Shown here piece after piece: positions 36,135-43,367 of a stretch of 55,506 bases of DNA. The stretch is from Prevotella sp. (GTDB taxonomy: Bacteria; Bacteroidota; Bacteroidia; Bacteroidales; Bacteroidaceae). The notes under the pieces were generated by a model, which worked only from the letters and a program-made list of their open reading frames with translations, was not told where the DNA came from and ran no database searches. Numbering within the stretch: position 1 is the first letter of the stretch; each line of letters starts with the position of its first letter. A program made the translations under genes and the position numbers. The DNA lies in contig JAFZRU010000050.1 in NCBI GenBank assembly GCA_017619755.1, positions 1-55,506 of the forward strand. Direction: 5' to 3'.

Positions 36135-36165
36135 CAAAAGTACATTTTTTCTTTAAAAATGCAAA
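36135..36165 (-). promoter_or_regulatory. Promoter of the membrane-protein / secreted-protein operon
   Basis: On the minus strand TTTG (36165-36162), 19 bases, then TACTTTTG (36142-36135), an exact consensus with ideal spacing. Transcription would start near 36128, about 16 nt before the ATG. Confidence 0.75.
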
Positions 36166-36267
36166 ATTTACAAGCCCTTTATTGCAAAAATTGTCCATTT
36201 CGCATACTTTTATGCCTTTTTCTGCATTTTTCAACACCATAAATGACGCTCTTTATCCTTTTTTTTA

Positions 36268-36275
36268 TACATTTG
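36268..36275 (+). promoter_or_regulatory. -7 element in front of the alpha-galactosidase gene
   Basis: TACATTTG matches TAnnTTTG and lies 30 bases before the ATG at 36306. No good -33 TTTG is seen at the right distance, so this is a weak or activator-dependent promoter candidate. Confidence 0.45.
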
Positions 36276-36305
36276 CATTGAAAGAAATGCCAATATTCAC
36301 CTAAT

Positions 36306-38495
36306 ATGAAAACAAAAACCTTACTTTCTGCTTTCGTGGCTTGTGCCACAATCCTCCACGCAGGACCCGTTTCCGTGGAGACGCCCAACATCTCTCTTGT
36401 TCTCGACATCGAAAAAGGAAAGGTGCCGCAATATGTCTATTTCGGAAATAAACTAAAGTCTGGCGACATCGCTCGCTTGCAAGCTCCCACAGGAGGACGC
36501 ATGGACGCCTATCCCGCATACGGACTCAACGCACCGGCAGAGGCGGCCATCGCCATGCGACACGCTGACGGCAACCTCTCCACGGCATTGCAAACGACAG
36601 GCGTCACTACGTCCCAAGAAGAACATGCCACACTGACGACCATCACCATGGAAGACCCCGCATACCCCGTCGTCGTCAAACTCAACTACCGCGCTTACAA
36701 CGACGTGGATATGATCGAGGTGTGGGCCGACATCACCAACAACGAGAAAGGTACCATCACCCTCACTACATTCGCTTCGGCCATGCTCCCCGTCAGAAGG
36801 GGCGACGTGTGGGTGAGCCATCTTCATGGCTCGTGGGCCAATGAGACCCGCTTGGTGGAAGAACCCCTGCAGCCCGGTGTCTTCATGATAAAAAACAAGG
36901 ACGGTTCGCGCAACTCTCACACCGACCATGCCGAGGTGATGCTGTCGCTCGATGGGAAGGCGAGGGAGAACCAGGGGGCCGTCATTGGTGCGGCACTGTG
37001 CTACTCCGGCAACTACCGCATCATGATCGACACCGACGACACGGAATACCACTACCTCTTCGCCGGCATCAACGAGGACAATTCGGAATACCACTTGAAG
37101 AAGGGAGAGACGTTCACAACGCCACCACTCGCACTCACTTTCAGCCAGGATGGTCTTTCGGGAGCATCGCGCAACTTCCACAAGTGGGGCAGAAAATACA
37201 AACTTATGCATGGGGACAAGGAGCGCAAGATACTGCTCAACAGCTGGGAGGGGGTGTATTTCGACATCAACCAGCAGGGAATGGACCAGATGATGGCCGA
37301 CATCGCTTCCATGGGTGGAGAACTCTTCGTTATGGATGACGGGTGGTTTGGAGACAAATATCCGAGAAAGACCGACAACTCGTCTCTTGGCGACTGGGTG
37401 GTGGACAAGCAAAAACTTCCTGATGGCATTGAGGGACTGCTTCGCGATGCCAAGAAAAATGGTGTCAAGTTTGGCATTTGGATTGAACCGGAGATGGGAA
37501 ACACCGTCAGCGAACTTTACGAGAAGCACCCGGAATGGATTATCAAGGCTCCAAGGCGCGATGCCGTACTCGGAAGGGGTGGCACGCAGGTCATCCTCGA
37601 CATGGCCAACCCGAAAGTCCAGGACTTCGTTTTCAGCATCGTGGACAACCTCCTCACCAAATACCCCGAAATCGACTACATCAAGTGGGATGCCAACATG
37701 CCCATTCTCAACCATGGAAGCCAGTACCTGAAGGCTGACGAGCAAAGCCACCTCTACATTGATTATCACAGGGGATTTGAAAAGGTCTGCCAGAGAGTGA
37801 GAGCCAAATTCCCCGATGTCACCATTCAGGCTTGCGCCAGTGGGGGAGGAAGGGCCAACTGGGGTGTTCTTCCTTATTTCGACGAGTTCTGGGTGAGCGA
37901 CAACACCGACGCTCTGCAGCGCATTTACATGCAGTGGGGCACCAGCTATTTCTTCCCGGCCATCGCCATGGCAAGCCACATCAGTGCCGTGCCTAATCAC
38001 ACCGTTTACCGCACCACCGCTCTCAAATACCGCATCGACGTGGCCATGAGCGGGAGGCTCGGAATGGAAATACAACCCAAGAACATGACCGATGAAGAGA
38101 AAAACCTGTGTAGAAATGCCATTGCTGAATACAAGGGCATAAGGCCCATCATACAGTTTGGAGACATCTACAGGCTGCTCTCACCCTATGATAGAAAAGG
38201 TCTCGCATCGCTCATGTATGTCAGCGAAAACAAGGAGAAGGCTGTCTTCTTCTGGTGGAAAACGGAGTCCTTCCAAAACGAACACCTCCCAAGGGTGAAA
38301 ATGGCTGGATTGAACCCCGACAAACTATACAAAGTCCATGAGCTCAACCGCATCGACGTAAAACCGCTCGACTGCGAGGGTAAGTCCTACAGTGGTGAAT
38401 ACCTCATGAGCCACGGCCTCGAAATCCCATATAGAAACAACGTGGAGTGGGGAAAGAAAAACGACTGGAGCAGCCGCGTCCTGCTCTTGGAGTAA
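36306..38495 (+). CDS. Alpha-galactosidase, glycoside hydrolase family 36
   Basis: A 729-residue exported enzyme releasing terminal alpha-galactose, for example from raffinose-type sugars or galactomannan. Signal peptide about 1-19 (MKTKTLLSAFVACATILHA). An N-terminal beta domain is followed by the catalytic barrel: NSWEGVYFD (312-320), VMDDGWFGDKYP (342-353), GIWIEPEMGN (390-399), nucleophile Asp462 (YIKWDANMP) and acid/base Asp532 (FWVSDNTDALQ). All expected residues are present. It stands alone between a divergent operon and a tRNA gene, with no SusC/D pair nearby. A long self-complementary repeat follows its stop. Confidence 0.94.
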   Translation: MKTKTLLSAFVACATILHAGPVSVETPNISLVLDIEKGKVPQYVYFGNKLKSGDIARLQAPTGGRMDAYPAYGLNAPAEAAIAMRHADGNLSTALQTTGVTTSQEEHATLTTITMEDPAYPVVVKLNYRAYNDVDMIEVWADITNNEKGTITLTTFASAMLPVRRGDVWVSHLHGSWANETRLVEEPLQPGVFMIKNKDGSRNSHTDHAEVMLSLDGKARENQGAVIGAALCYSGNYRIMIDTDDTEYHYLFAGINEDNSEYHLKKGETFTTPPLALTFSQDGLSGASRNFHKWGRKYKLMHGDKERKILLNSWEGVYFDINQQGMDQMMADIASMGGELFVMDDGWFGDKYPRKTDNSSLGDWVVDKQKLPDGIEGLLRDAKKNGVKFGIWIEPEMGNTVSELYEKHPEWIIKAPRRDAVLGRGGTQVILDMANPKVQDFVFSIVDNLLTKYPEIDYIKWDANMPILNHGSQYLKADEQSHLYIDYHRGFEKVCQRVRAKFPDVTIQACASGGGRANWGVLPYFDEFWVSDNTDALQRIYMQWGTSYFFPAIAMASHISAVPNHTVYRTTALKYRIDVAMSGRLGMEIQPKNMTDEEKNLCRNAIAEYKGIRPIIQFGDIYRLLSPYDRKGLASLMYVSENKEKAVFFWWKTESFQNEHLPRVKMAGLNPDKLYKVHELNRIDVKPLDCEGKSYSGEYLMSHGLEIPYRNNVEWGKKNDWSSRVLLLE

Positions 38496-38501
38496 TTTCA
38501 A

Positions 38502-38571
38502 GGGGGCTATGGCTCCTATAGGCTCTATAGTTTCTATAGCTACTATAGCCACTATAGTCGCCATAGCCCCC
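38502..38571. repeat. 9-base periodic, self-complementary array after the alpha-galactosidase gene
   Basis: Seven 9-base units run from 38507 to 38569: CTATGGCTC, CTATAGGCT, CTATAGTTT, CTATAGCTA, CTATAGCCA, CTATAGTCG, CCATAGCCC. The six-base core is palindromic (CTATAG), and the outer arms GGGGGCTATGGC (38502-38513) and GCCATAGCCCCC (38560-38571) are perfect 12-base complements. The whole can fold as one long imperfect hairpin or cruciform and may end the alpha-galactosidase transcript. Confidence 0.75.
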
Positions 38572-38606
38572 TCCCTCAAAAAATCAAAAAAAAAGTAGCA
38601 AAAACT

Positions 38607-38637
38607 TTTGGAGATTGGCAAAAAAGTGCTACCTTTG
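38607..38637 (+). promoter_or_regulatory. Promoter of the tRNA-Val gene
   Basis: TTTG (38607-38610), 19 bases, then TACCTTTG (38630-38637), an exact consensus with ideal spacing, 16 bases before the tRNA 5' end. Confidence 0.75.
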
Positions 38638-38653
38638 CACCGCAAAACAAAAA

Positions 38654-38728
38654 AGGAGCATAGCTCAGTTGGTTTAGAGCGCTTCAGTCACATTGAAGAG
38701 GTCATCGGTTCGAGTCCGATTGTTCCTA
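38654..38728 (+). tRNA. tRNA-Val, anticodon CAC
   Basis: Cloverleaf: acceptor AGGAGCA with TGTTCCT (one G-T pair), D-stem GCTC/GAGC, anticodon stem CTTCA/TGAAG around the loop GTCACAT (anticodon CAC, reading GUG valine). The T-stem is ATCGG/CCGAT with loop TTCGAGT, and the discriminator is A. The 3' CCA is not encoded, as usual in Bacteroidetes. Confidence 0.95.
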
Positions 38729-38735
38729 CACAGAG

Positions 38736-38762
38736 GCCAAGCTATGATGCTTGGCTTTTTTG
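38736..38762 (+). terminator. Rho-independent terminator of tRNA-Val
   Basis: GCCAAGC and GCTTGGC form a perfect 7-bp stem with a TATGAT loop, followed by six T residues. It lies 8 bases after the tRNA and 25 bases before the next ATG. Confidence 0.85.
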
Positions 38763-38786
38763 TTTCAAAAGGCAGTTTATGGAGGT

Positions 38787-39329
38787 ATGACCAGCGAGCA
38801 AAAACTTCAACTACGCGCCTTCGCAAGATGGGACGGCGCAAGGCTCGGAATGATGTGGGTGGCGAGCTTCGCATTGTTTGTCGCAAGCTTCTCATATCCT
38901 TTCTGCGGTATTTTGTGGATGGCGACGATGGTGGCAACCCCGTTCCTTGTCGCCTCTCTAACACGCGCTTACAGTGAGCAGACCCCCGAGAAGCATGTCT
39001 CCTATTCGATGGCATTCTCACACTCCTCACGAACCGTTTTCTATGCTTCGCTCATCTTGGCCATCGCGCAATGGGTCTATTTCCAGTTCATGGACAATGG
39101 CTTCCTGATCAACACCTACGCAGCCATTCTCACCGACAAGGAAAATGCCCAGCGCTTGGCGACCATGGGATATACCAAGGAAATGATTGGACAAATGCTC
39201 GATGCATTCAGGGCATTGCGACCCATCGACATTGTTCTCCAGATGATGTTTCTCAACATGGTGGCTGGACTCATCATCAGCATCACAACAGCTCTCTACG
39301 TCAGTTTCAGACATACAAAACAACGCTAA
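38787..39329 (+). CDS. DUF4199-type inner-membrane protein
   Basis: A 180-residue protein with four predicted membrane segments (about 18-35, 36-53, 76-97 and 148-170). A soluble stretch between the third and fourth contains AILTDKENAQRLATMGYTKEMIGQML. This layout and its position directly before a family 2 glycosyltransferase are typical of DUF4199 proteins in Bacteroidetes. The start at 38787 (GGAGGT shortly before ATG) is preferred; the 12 codons upstream overlap the tRNA terminator. Function unknown; 12 bases separate it from the glycosyltransferase. Confidence 0.85.
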   Translation: MTSEQKLQLRAFARWDGARLGMMWVASFALFVASFSYPFCGILWMATMVATPFLVASLTRAYSEQTPEKHVSYSMAFSHSSRTVFYASLILAIAQWVYFQFMDNGFLINTYAAILTDKENAQRLATMGYTKEMIGQMLDAFRALRPIDIVLQMMFLNMVAGLIISITTALYVSFRHTKQR

Positions 39330-39341
39330 CAACTACCATAT

Positions 39342-40304
39342 ATGGACATTTCAGTTGTCATACCACTTTATAATGAGGAAGAGTCGCTACCCGAGCTCAA
39401 TGCTTGGATTGCACGAGTAATGAACGAACATGCCTTCTCATACGAGGTGATTTTCATCAACGACGGTTCTACCGACGGCTCCTGGGACGTCATCGAAAAA
39501 CTCACTCAAGATTCTGACCACGTCAAGGGAATCAAGTTCCGTAGAAACTACGGCAAGAGTCCGGCGCTTTACTGCGGCTTCAAGGAGGCCAAGGGGGACG
39601 TCGTCATCACCATGGACGCCGACCTCCAGGACTCTCCCGACGAGATTCCCGAACTCTACCGAATGATCATGGTGGAGGGGTACGACCTCGTTTCGGGTTA
39701 CAAGCAGAAACGCTACGACCCGCTCTCCAAAACCATACCCACCAAACTCTTCAACGCCACCGTCAGGCGCATCAGTGGGATCAAGAACCTGCACGACTTC
39801 AACTGTGGACTGAAGGCATACAGAAAAGACGTGGTGAAAAACATCGAGGTGTATGGAGAGATGCACCGCTTCATTCCCTATTTGGCCAAAAATGCCGGCT
39901 TCGACAAGATAGGGGAGAAGGTGGTGCAACACCAGGCAAGGAAATACGGAAAGTCCAAATTCGGCCTCAACCGCTTCGTCAACGGGTACCTCGACCTGCT
40001 CACCCTGTGGTTCCTTGGCACCTTTGGACGCAAGCCCATGCACGTCTTTGGCTTCCTCGGCACCATCGTCTTCTTCATTGGCTTCCTCGCCGCCATCGTC
40101 ATCGGGGCTGACAAACTCATCGCTTTGGGAAGGGGAATACCTCAAAGGCTTGTCACGGACTCGCCCTATTTCTACATCTCGCTTACCATGATGATGATAG
40201 GTACGCAGTTGTTCCTCGCGGGATTTCTCGGCGACCTCATCAGCCGTTCGTCGAGCAACAGAAACGAATACCAAATAGAGAAGACCATCAGATGCGGAGA
40301 TTAG
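39342..40304 (+). CDS. Family 2 glycosyltransferase with two C-terminal membrane segments
   Basis: A 320-residue membrane-anchored glycosyltransferase of the polyprenyl-phosphate glycosyltransferase (DPM1/GtrB-like) type. The GT-A domain begins SVVIPLYNEEESLPEL and has INDGSTDGSWDVI and the metal-binding MDADLQDSPDEIP. Two membrane helices lie at about 236-258 (VFGFLGTIVFFIGFLAAIVIG) and 275-300. It likely transfers a sugar from a nucleotide donor to a lipid-phosphate carrier on the cytoplasmic face. The sugar is not predictable. It overlaps the following lipoprotein gene by 13 bases. Confidence 0.92.
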   Translation: MDISVVIPLYNEEESLPELNAWIARVMNEHAFSYEVIFINDGSTDGSWDVIEKLTQDSDHVKGIKFRRNYGKSPALYCGFKEAKGDVVITMDADLQDSPDEIPELYRMIMVEGYDLVSGYKQKRYDPLSKTIPTKLFNATVRRISGIKNLHDFNCGLKAYRKDVVKNIEVYGEMHRFIPYLAKNAGFDKIGEKVVQHQARKYGKSKFGLNRFVNGYLDLLTLWFLGTFGRKPMHVFGFLGTIVFFIGFLAAIVIGADKLIALGRGIPQRLVTDSPYFYISLTMMMIGTQLFLAGFLGDLISRSSSNRNEYQIEKTIRCGD

Positions 40305-40765
40305 GAATTGTCCTCATCGCTGCCCTGCTCGTGGCGGCTTGCTCTTCCGTCGATTGTCCGCTATACAAAACGGTGGAGGCCAGATACAAACTCACCGGAG
40401 TGGTGGACACGCTTCACGACTCGCTCACCGTCACCTCCGTCAAGGTTGATGGGGCTGACGTGGTGCTCAACCGACTCACCCAGGCTACTGAGTTCGTCTT
40501 GCAAATGAGCTACAACCAGCCTTCCGACATCCTTGTCTTCGCTTTCAAAGACACGACGGACACTACCGTAAAAGACACCGTCACCATAGAGAAAACAAAT
40601 GCTCCTCATTTCGAGTCGGTGGACTGCCCGCCAGCCTTCTTCCACGAAATCACCCACGTGGAGTGGACATCCAACGTTATCGACTCCATAGCCATCTCAA
40701 ATGCACAAGTCAACTATGACAACTCTAAAGGCAATCTCATCCTGTATCTCAAGCCTGGTCATTAG
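40292..40765 (+). CDS. DUF6452-type lipoprotein
   Basis: A 157-residue protein with a lipoprotein signal peptide (MRRLGIVLIAALLVAACSS, lipobox cysteine at 17) and a beta-rich domain that keeps a second cysteine in VDCPLYK and another in VDCPPAFF. It matches the DUF6452 proteins that sit next to DUF6048 genes in Bacteroidales. Overlaps the glycosyltransferase upstream (13 bases) and the DUF6048 gene downstream (50 bases). Function unknown, envelope-located. Confidence 0.75.
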   Translation: MRRLGIVLIAALLVAACSSVDCPLYKTVEARYKLTGVVDTLHDSLTVTSVKVDGADVVLNRLTQATEFVLQMSYNQPSDILVFAFKDTTDTTVKDTVTIEKTNAPHFESVDCPPAFFHEITHVEWTSNVIDSIAISNAQVNYDNSKGNLILYLKPGH

Positions 40766-41408
40766 CCTCGCATTGGCCTTGCCGGCAGGGGCACAGGAGA
40801 TGAATGACATCATCGCCCCGCCTGACACCATCAAAAACAACAGGTGGTTCGACGGGTTCGCACTGTCTGTGGACCTCGCAGGGGTGATACAGAGGGCTGT
40901 CAGCGACTACGGACAATACGAGGCGGCTCTGCGCATCAACATCGACGACACATGGTTCCCCATCGTCGAAGTCGGGTTGGGAAGCGCCAAGCACGACGAC
41001 GTCGTCACCCAAATTTCTTACAAGTCGTCAGCTCCCTATTTTAGACTTGGGGCCGACCACAACTTCCTCAAGGACAAGCACGACATTTACAGGGTGTATG
41101 GAGGGGCGAGATACGCTTTCTCCTATTACAGCTACGATGTCTCTCATCCGGGCGTGGAAGACCCCGTGTGGGGAGAGGTGGTGCCATACGACGAGAAGGG
41201 AGTGAAATGCAACGCTCACTGGCTCGAATTTGCCGCAGGGGTGGATGCGAAAATCTGGGGACCCGTGCATATCGGGTGGTCCGTCAGATACCGGCGGCGC
41301 CTCTTCTCCGACAATGGGAAGTTGGGCAATGTGTGGTACGTACCGGGCTTCGGCAAGGCGGGAAGGACGCGCCTCGGAGGCACTTTCAACGTGGGTATCG
41401 ACCTATAA
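40716..41408 (+). CDS. DUF6048-type outer-membrane-like protein
   Basis: A 230-residue exported protein: signal peptide MTTLKAISSCISSLVISLAL with cleavage after PAGA, then alternating beta strands (FALSVDLAGVIQRAV, EAALRINIDDTWFPIVEVGLG, YRVYGGARYAFSYYSYDV, VHIGWSVRYRRRLF) ending GGTFNVGIDL. The strand pattern and final aromatic/Leu end suggest a small beta barrel. An upstream ATG at 40701 is possible. The large overlap with the DUF6452 gene suggests the pair work together, perhaps as lipoprotein plus barrel. Confidence 0.78.
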   Translation: MTTLKAISSCISSLVISLALALPAGAQEMNDIIAPPDTIKNNRWFDGFALSVDLAGVIQRAVSDYGQYEAALRINIDDTWFPIVEVGLGSAKHDDVVTQISYKSSAPYFRLGADHNFLKDKHDIYRVYGGARYAFSYYSYDVSHPGVEDPVWGEVVPYDEKGVKCNAHWLEFAAGVDAKIWGPVHIGWSVRYRRRLFSDNGKLGNVWYVPGFGKAGRTRLGGTFNVGIDL

Positions 41409-41419
41409 CAATTACGACC

Positions 41420-42445
41420 ATGGACAAACGTAAAAAACTCATCTGGCAACTGCCTTTCCTGCTCTTGCTCATCGTGGGCACCGTGCTCATCATCTATCAG
41501 CAGCAAAACATGCCCTACCGCAAGTGCGAGGGCCCCATCTTCGGCACGATATACCATGTGACCTACCAAAGCGACAAGGACTTGCAAGGAGAAATTGAAG
41601 AGGCGCTCAAAAGGGTCGATGCTTCGCTCTCTCCTTTCAACCCCAATTCCGTCATCACCAAGGTGAACAACAACGAGGATGTCGTCGTGGACAAACTTTT
41701 CGCCGATGTCTTCAGAATAGCGCTTCAGGTGTCGAAAGAGACCGACGGGGCTTTCGACATCACCGTGGCGCCGCTCGTCAACCTCTGGGGCTTCGGCTTC
41801 AAGGAGGAGGAGAAGCCGTCCTCACAGGCCATCGACAGCATCAGACAGTTCGTGGGGTACCAGAAAGTGAAGCTGGGGGGTGACGACAGGGTGAGAAAGG
41901 AGGACAAAAGGGTGCAACTCGACTGCAGCGCCGTGGCCAAGGGCTACGGAAGCGATGTCGTGGCGGCCGTCCTCAGAATGCACGATGTGAACAACTACAT
42001 GGTGGAAATAGGCGGGGAAATCGTCACCAAGGGGGTGAACGAAAACCGTCTGCCTTGGAGAATAGGGGTCAACAAACCTTCGGACGATCCGATGCAACAG
42101 TCGCAGGAACTGCAAACCATCCTCAATGTCACAGACAAGGCCATGGCCACCAGCGGGAACTACAGGAATTTCTACTACCTCGACGGGAAGAAGGTGGCTC
42201 ACACCATCGACCCCAAGAGTGGGAGGCCCGTGCAGCACAGCCTGCTTTCGGCCACCGTCTTGACTGCCAACTGCGCCACGGCTGACGCATACGCCACCTC
42301 GTTTATGGTCATGGGTATGGAGAAAGCCAAGAAGGTGCTTGAAAGGCATCCGGAACTGATGGCGTATTTCATCTACGGGGGGGAGAACGGCGATTACCAG
42401 GTGTGGTACTCTCCGTCGCTGCGCGACAAGATTGTGGACGACTGA
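41420..42445 (+). CDS. apbE: FAD:protein FMN transferase
   Basis: A 341-residue protein with one N-terminal membrane segment (about 8-28, IWQLPFLLLLIVGTVLIIY). The ApbE domain follows: FGTIYHVTY, DASLSPFNPNSVITKVN, GAFDITVAPLVNLWGFG, LDCSAVAKGYGSDVVA, YMVEIGGEIVTKG, HTIDPKSGRPVQHSLLSATV and CATADAYATSFMVMG. It attaches FMN covalently to threonine in exported or membrane flavoproteins such as Nqr/Rnf subunits. The open frame reaches far upstream, but the ATG at 41420 starts the membrane anchor. It overlaps the Crp/Fnr gene by one base (TGATG). Confidence 0.95.
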   Translation: MDKRKKLIWQLPFLLLLIVGTVLIIYQQQNMPYRKCEGPIFGTIYHVTYQSDKDLQGEIEEALKRVDASLSPFNPNSVITKVNNNEDVVVDKLFADVFRIALQVSKETDGAFDITVAPLVNLWGFGFKEEEKPSSQAIDSIRQFVGYQKVKLGGDDRVRKEDKRVQLDCSAVAKGYGSDVVAAVLRMHDVNNYMVEIGGEIVTKGVNENRLPWRIGVNKPSDDPMQQSQELQTILNVTDKAMATSGNYRNFYYLDGKKVAHTIDPKSGRPVQHSLLSATVLTANCATADAYATSFMVMGMEKAKKVLERHPELMAYFIYGGENGDYQVWYSPSLRDKIVDD

Positions 42446-43125
42446 TGGACCTCGCCAACCTCAACATGTATGACACCTTGCTCCAATTGCCTTTGTTCCA
42501 AGGCATGGGGCGCGACGACTTGGTGCAAGTGGTGGGGCATACGCGTTTTGCTTTCTCAAGGCACCGTGTCTATGAGGTGGTGGCAAGGGAGGGGGAGAGA
42601 TGCCAGGCATTGCTTTTTCTCATCAGGGGAACGCTCCATGCGGTGACAGCTGCCGATGACAAGAGGATGGAAATGGAGGAAACGGTTTATGCTCCCGACA
42701 TCCTGCAGCCAGAGCATCTCTTCGGACTGACGCAGAGATACAGCATGACCTTCGAGGTGACATCGCAGCAATGTGATATCCTCTCCCTCGGAAAAGGGGA
42801 AGTCAACAGGCTTCTGGGTGATTTTGAAATCTTCAGAACCAATTTCCTCAACATCGTCTCCGCCAAGACGCAGAGACTGTCAAGAACGCCATGGAAAACA
42901 CGACCGCGCTCCATCAGGGAGAAACTCGCACGCTTCTTCGTCAATCATTGCCGCTATCCCGCTGGCGAGAAGATTTGCCACATCACCATGCAGACCCTCG
43001 CCAACGAAATAGGGGAGAGCCGCCTCAATGTCTCAAAAGAACTTCATCAACTCGAAAAGGAAAACCTCATCGTGCTCGCCCGGGAGCGCGTTTGCATACC
43101 CCGTCTTGAAAATCTATTCATGTAA
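42445..43125 (+). CDS. Crp/Fnr-family transcription regulator
   Basis: A 226-residue protein with an N-terminal cyclic-nucleotide-binding-like barrel (LPLFQGMGRDDLVQVV to NRLLGDFEIF). A linker helix and a C-terminal winged helix follow, with recognition region MQTLANEIGESRLNVSKELHQLE. It lacks the cysteine cluster of oxygen-sensing Fnr, so the effector is unknown. Start by TGATG overlap with apbE; an ATG at 42466 is a possible alternative. Coupling to apbE hints at control of flavin-dependent respiration, which is inference. Confidence 0.9.
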   Translation: MDLANLNMYDTLLQLPLFQGMGRDDLVQVVGHTRFAFSRHRVYEVVAREGERCQALLFLIRGTLHAVTAADDKRMEMEETVYAPDILQPEHLFGLTQRYSMTFEVTSQQCDILSLGKGEVNRLLGDFEIFRTNFLNIVSAKTQRLSRTPWKTRPRSIREKLARFFVNHCRYPAGEKICHITMQTLANEIGESRLNVSKELHQLEKENLIVLARERVCIPRLENLFM

Positions 43126-43267
43126 TTCCTCGCCGTTTATCACCGCAAGCCGTGTAAGGTGGGCGAAGCCCATAGAAAATCGCAACTTTGTTGCGTAAGC
43201 AATGATGCCGCACCTTTGATGGTGCGAGCATACCTTAATGACAGAGCGCCGAGTAGGCGCGGTTGAG

Positions 43268-43367
43268 CCCCCTCCCGATGTCGGGAGGGGGACGGGGGGA
43301 GGGTAGGTACCCCTCCTTAGGATAAGGAGGGGGCGGGGTGGTTGTGAAAACTCCTTAGGATAAGGAG
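43268..43367. repeat. Hairpin-rich repeats between the converging crp/fnr and addB genes
   Basis: Three perfect hairpins. CCCCCTCCCGA/TCGGGAGGGGG (43268-43291) has an 11-bp stem and TG loop. CCCTCCTTA/TAAGGAGGG (43311-43331) and CTCCTTA/TAAGGAG (43351-43367) both have a GGA loop. The last two also share a downstream GTGGTTGTGAA, so they are copies of one unit about 40 bases long. The second copy overlaps the last codons and TAA stop of addB. Probably bidirectional termination. The rest of 43126-43267 holds two weaker stems (near 43210 and 43250). Confidence 0.6.

Noticed and set aside
38654-38762. Integration site at the tRNA-Val gene
   Set aside because: There is no integrase and no repeated tRNA 3' end within the window; the tRNA has its own promoter and terminator and ordinary neighbours.
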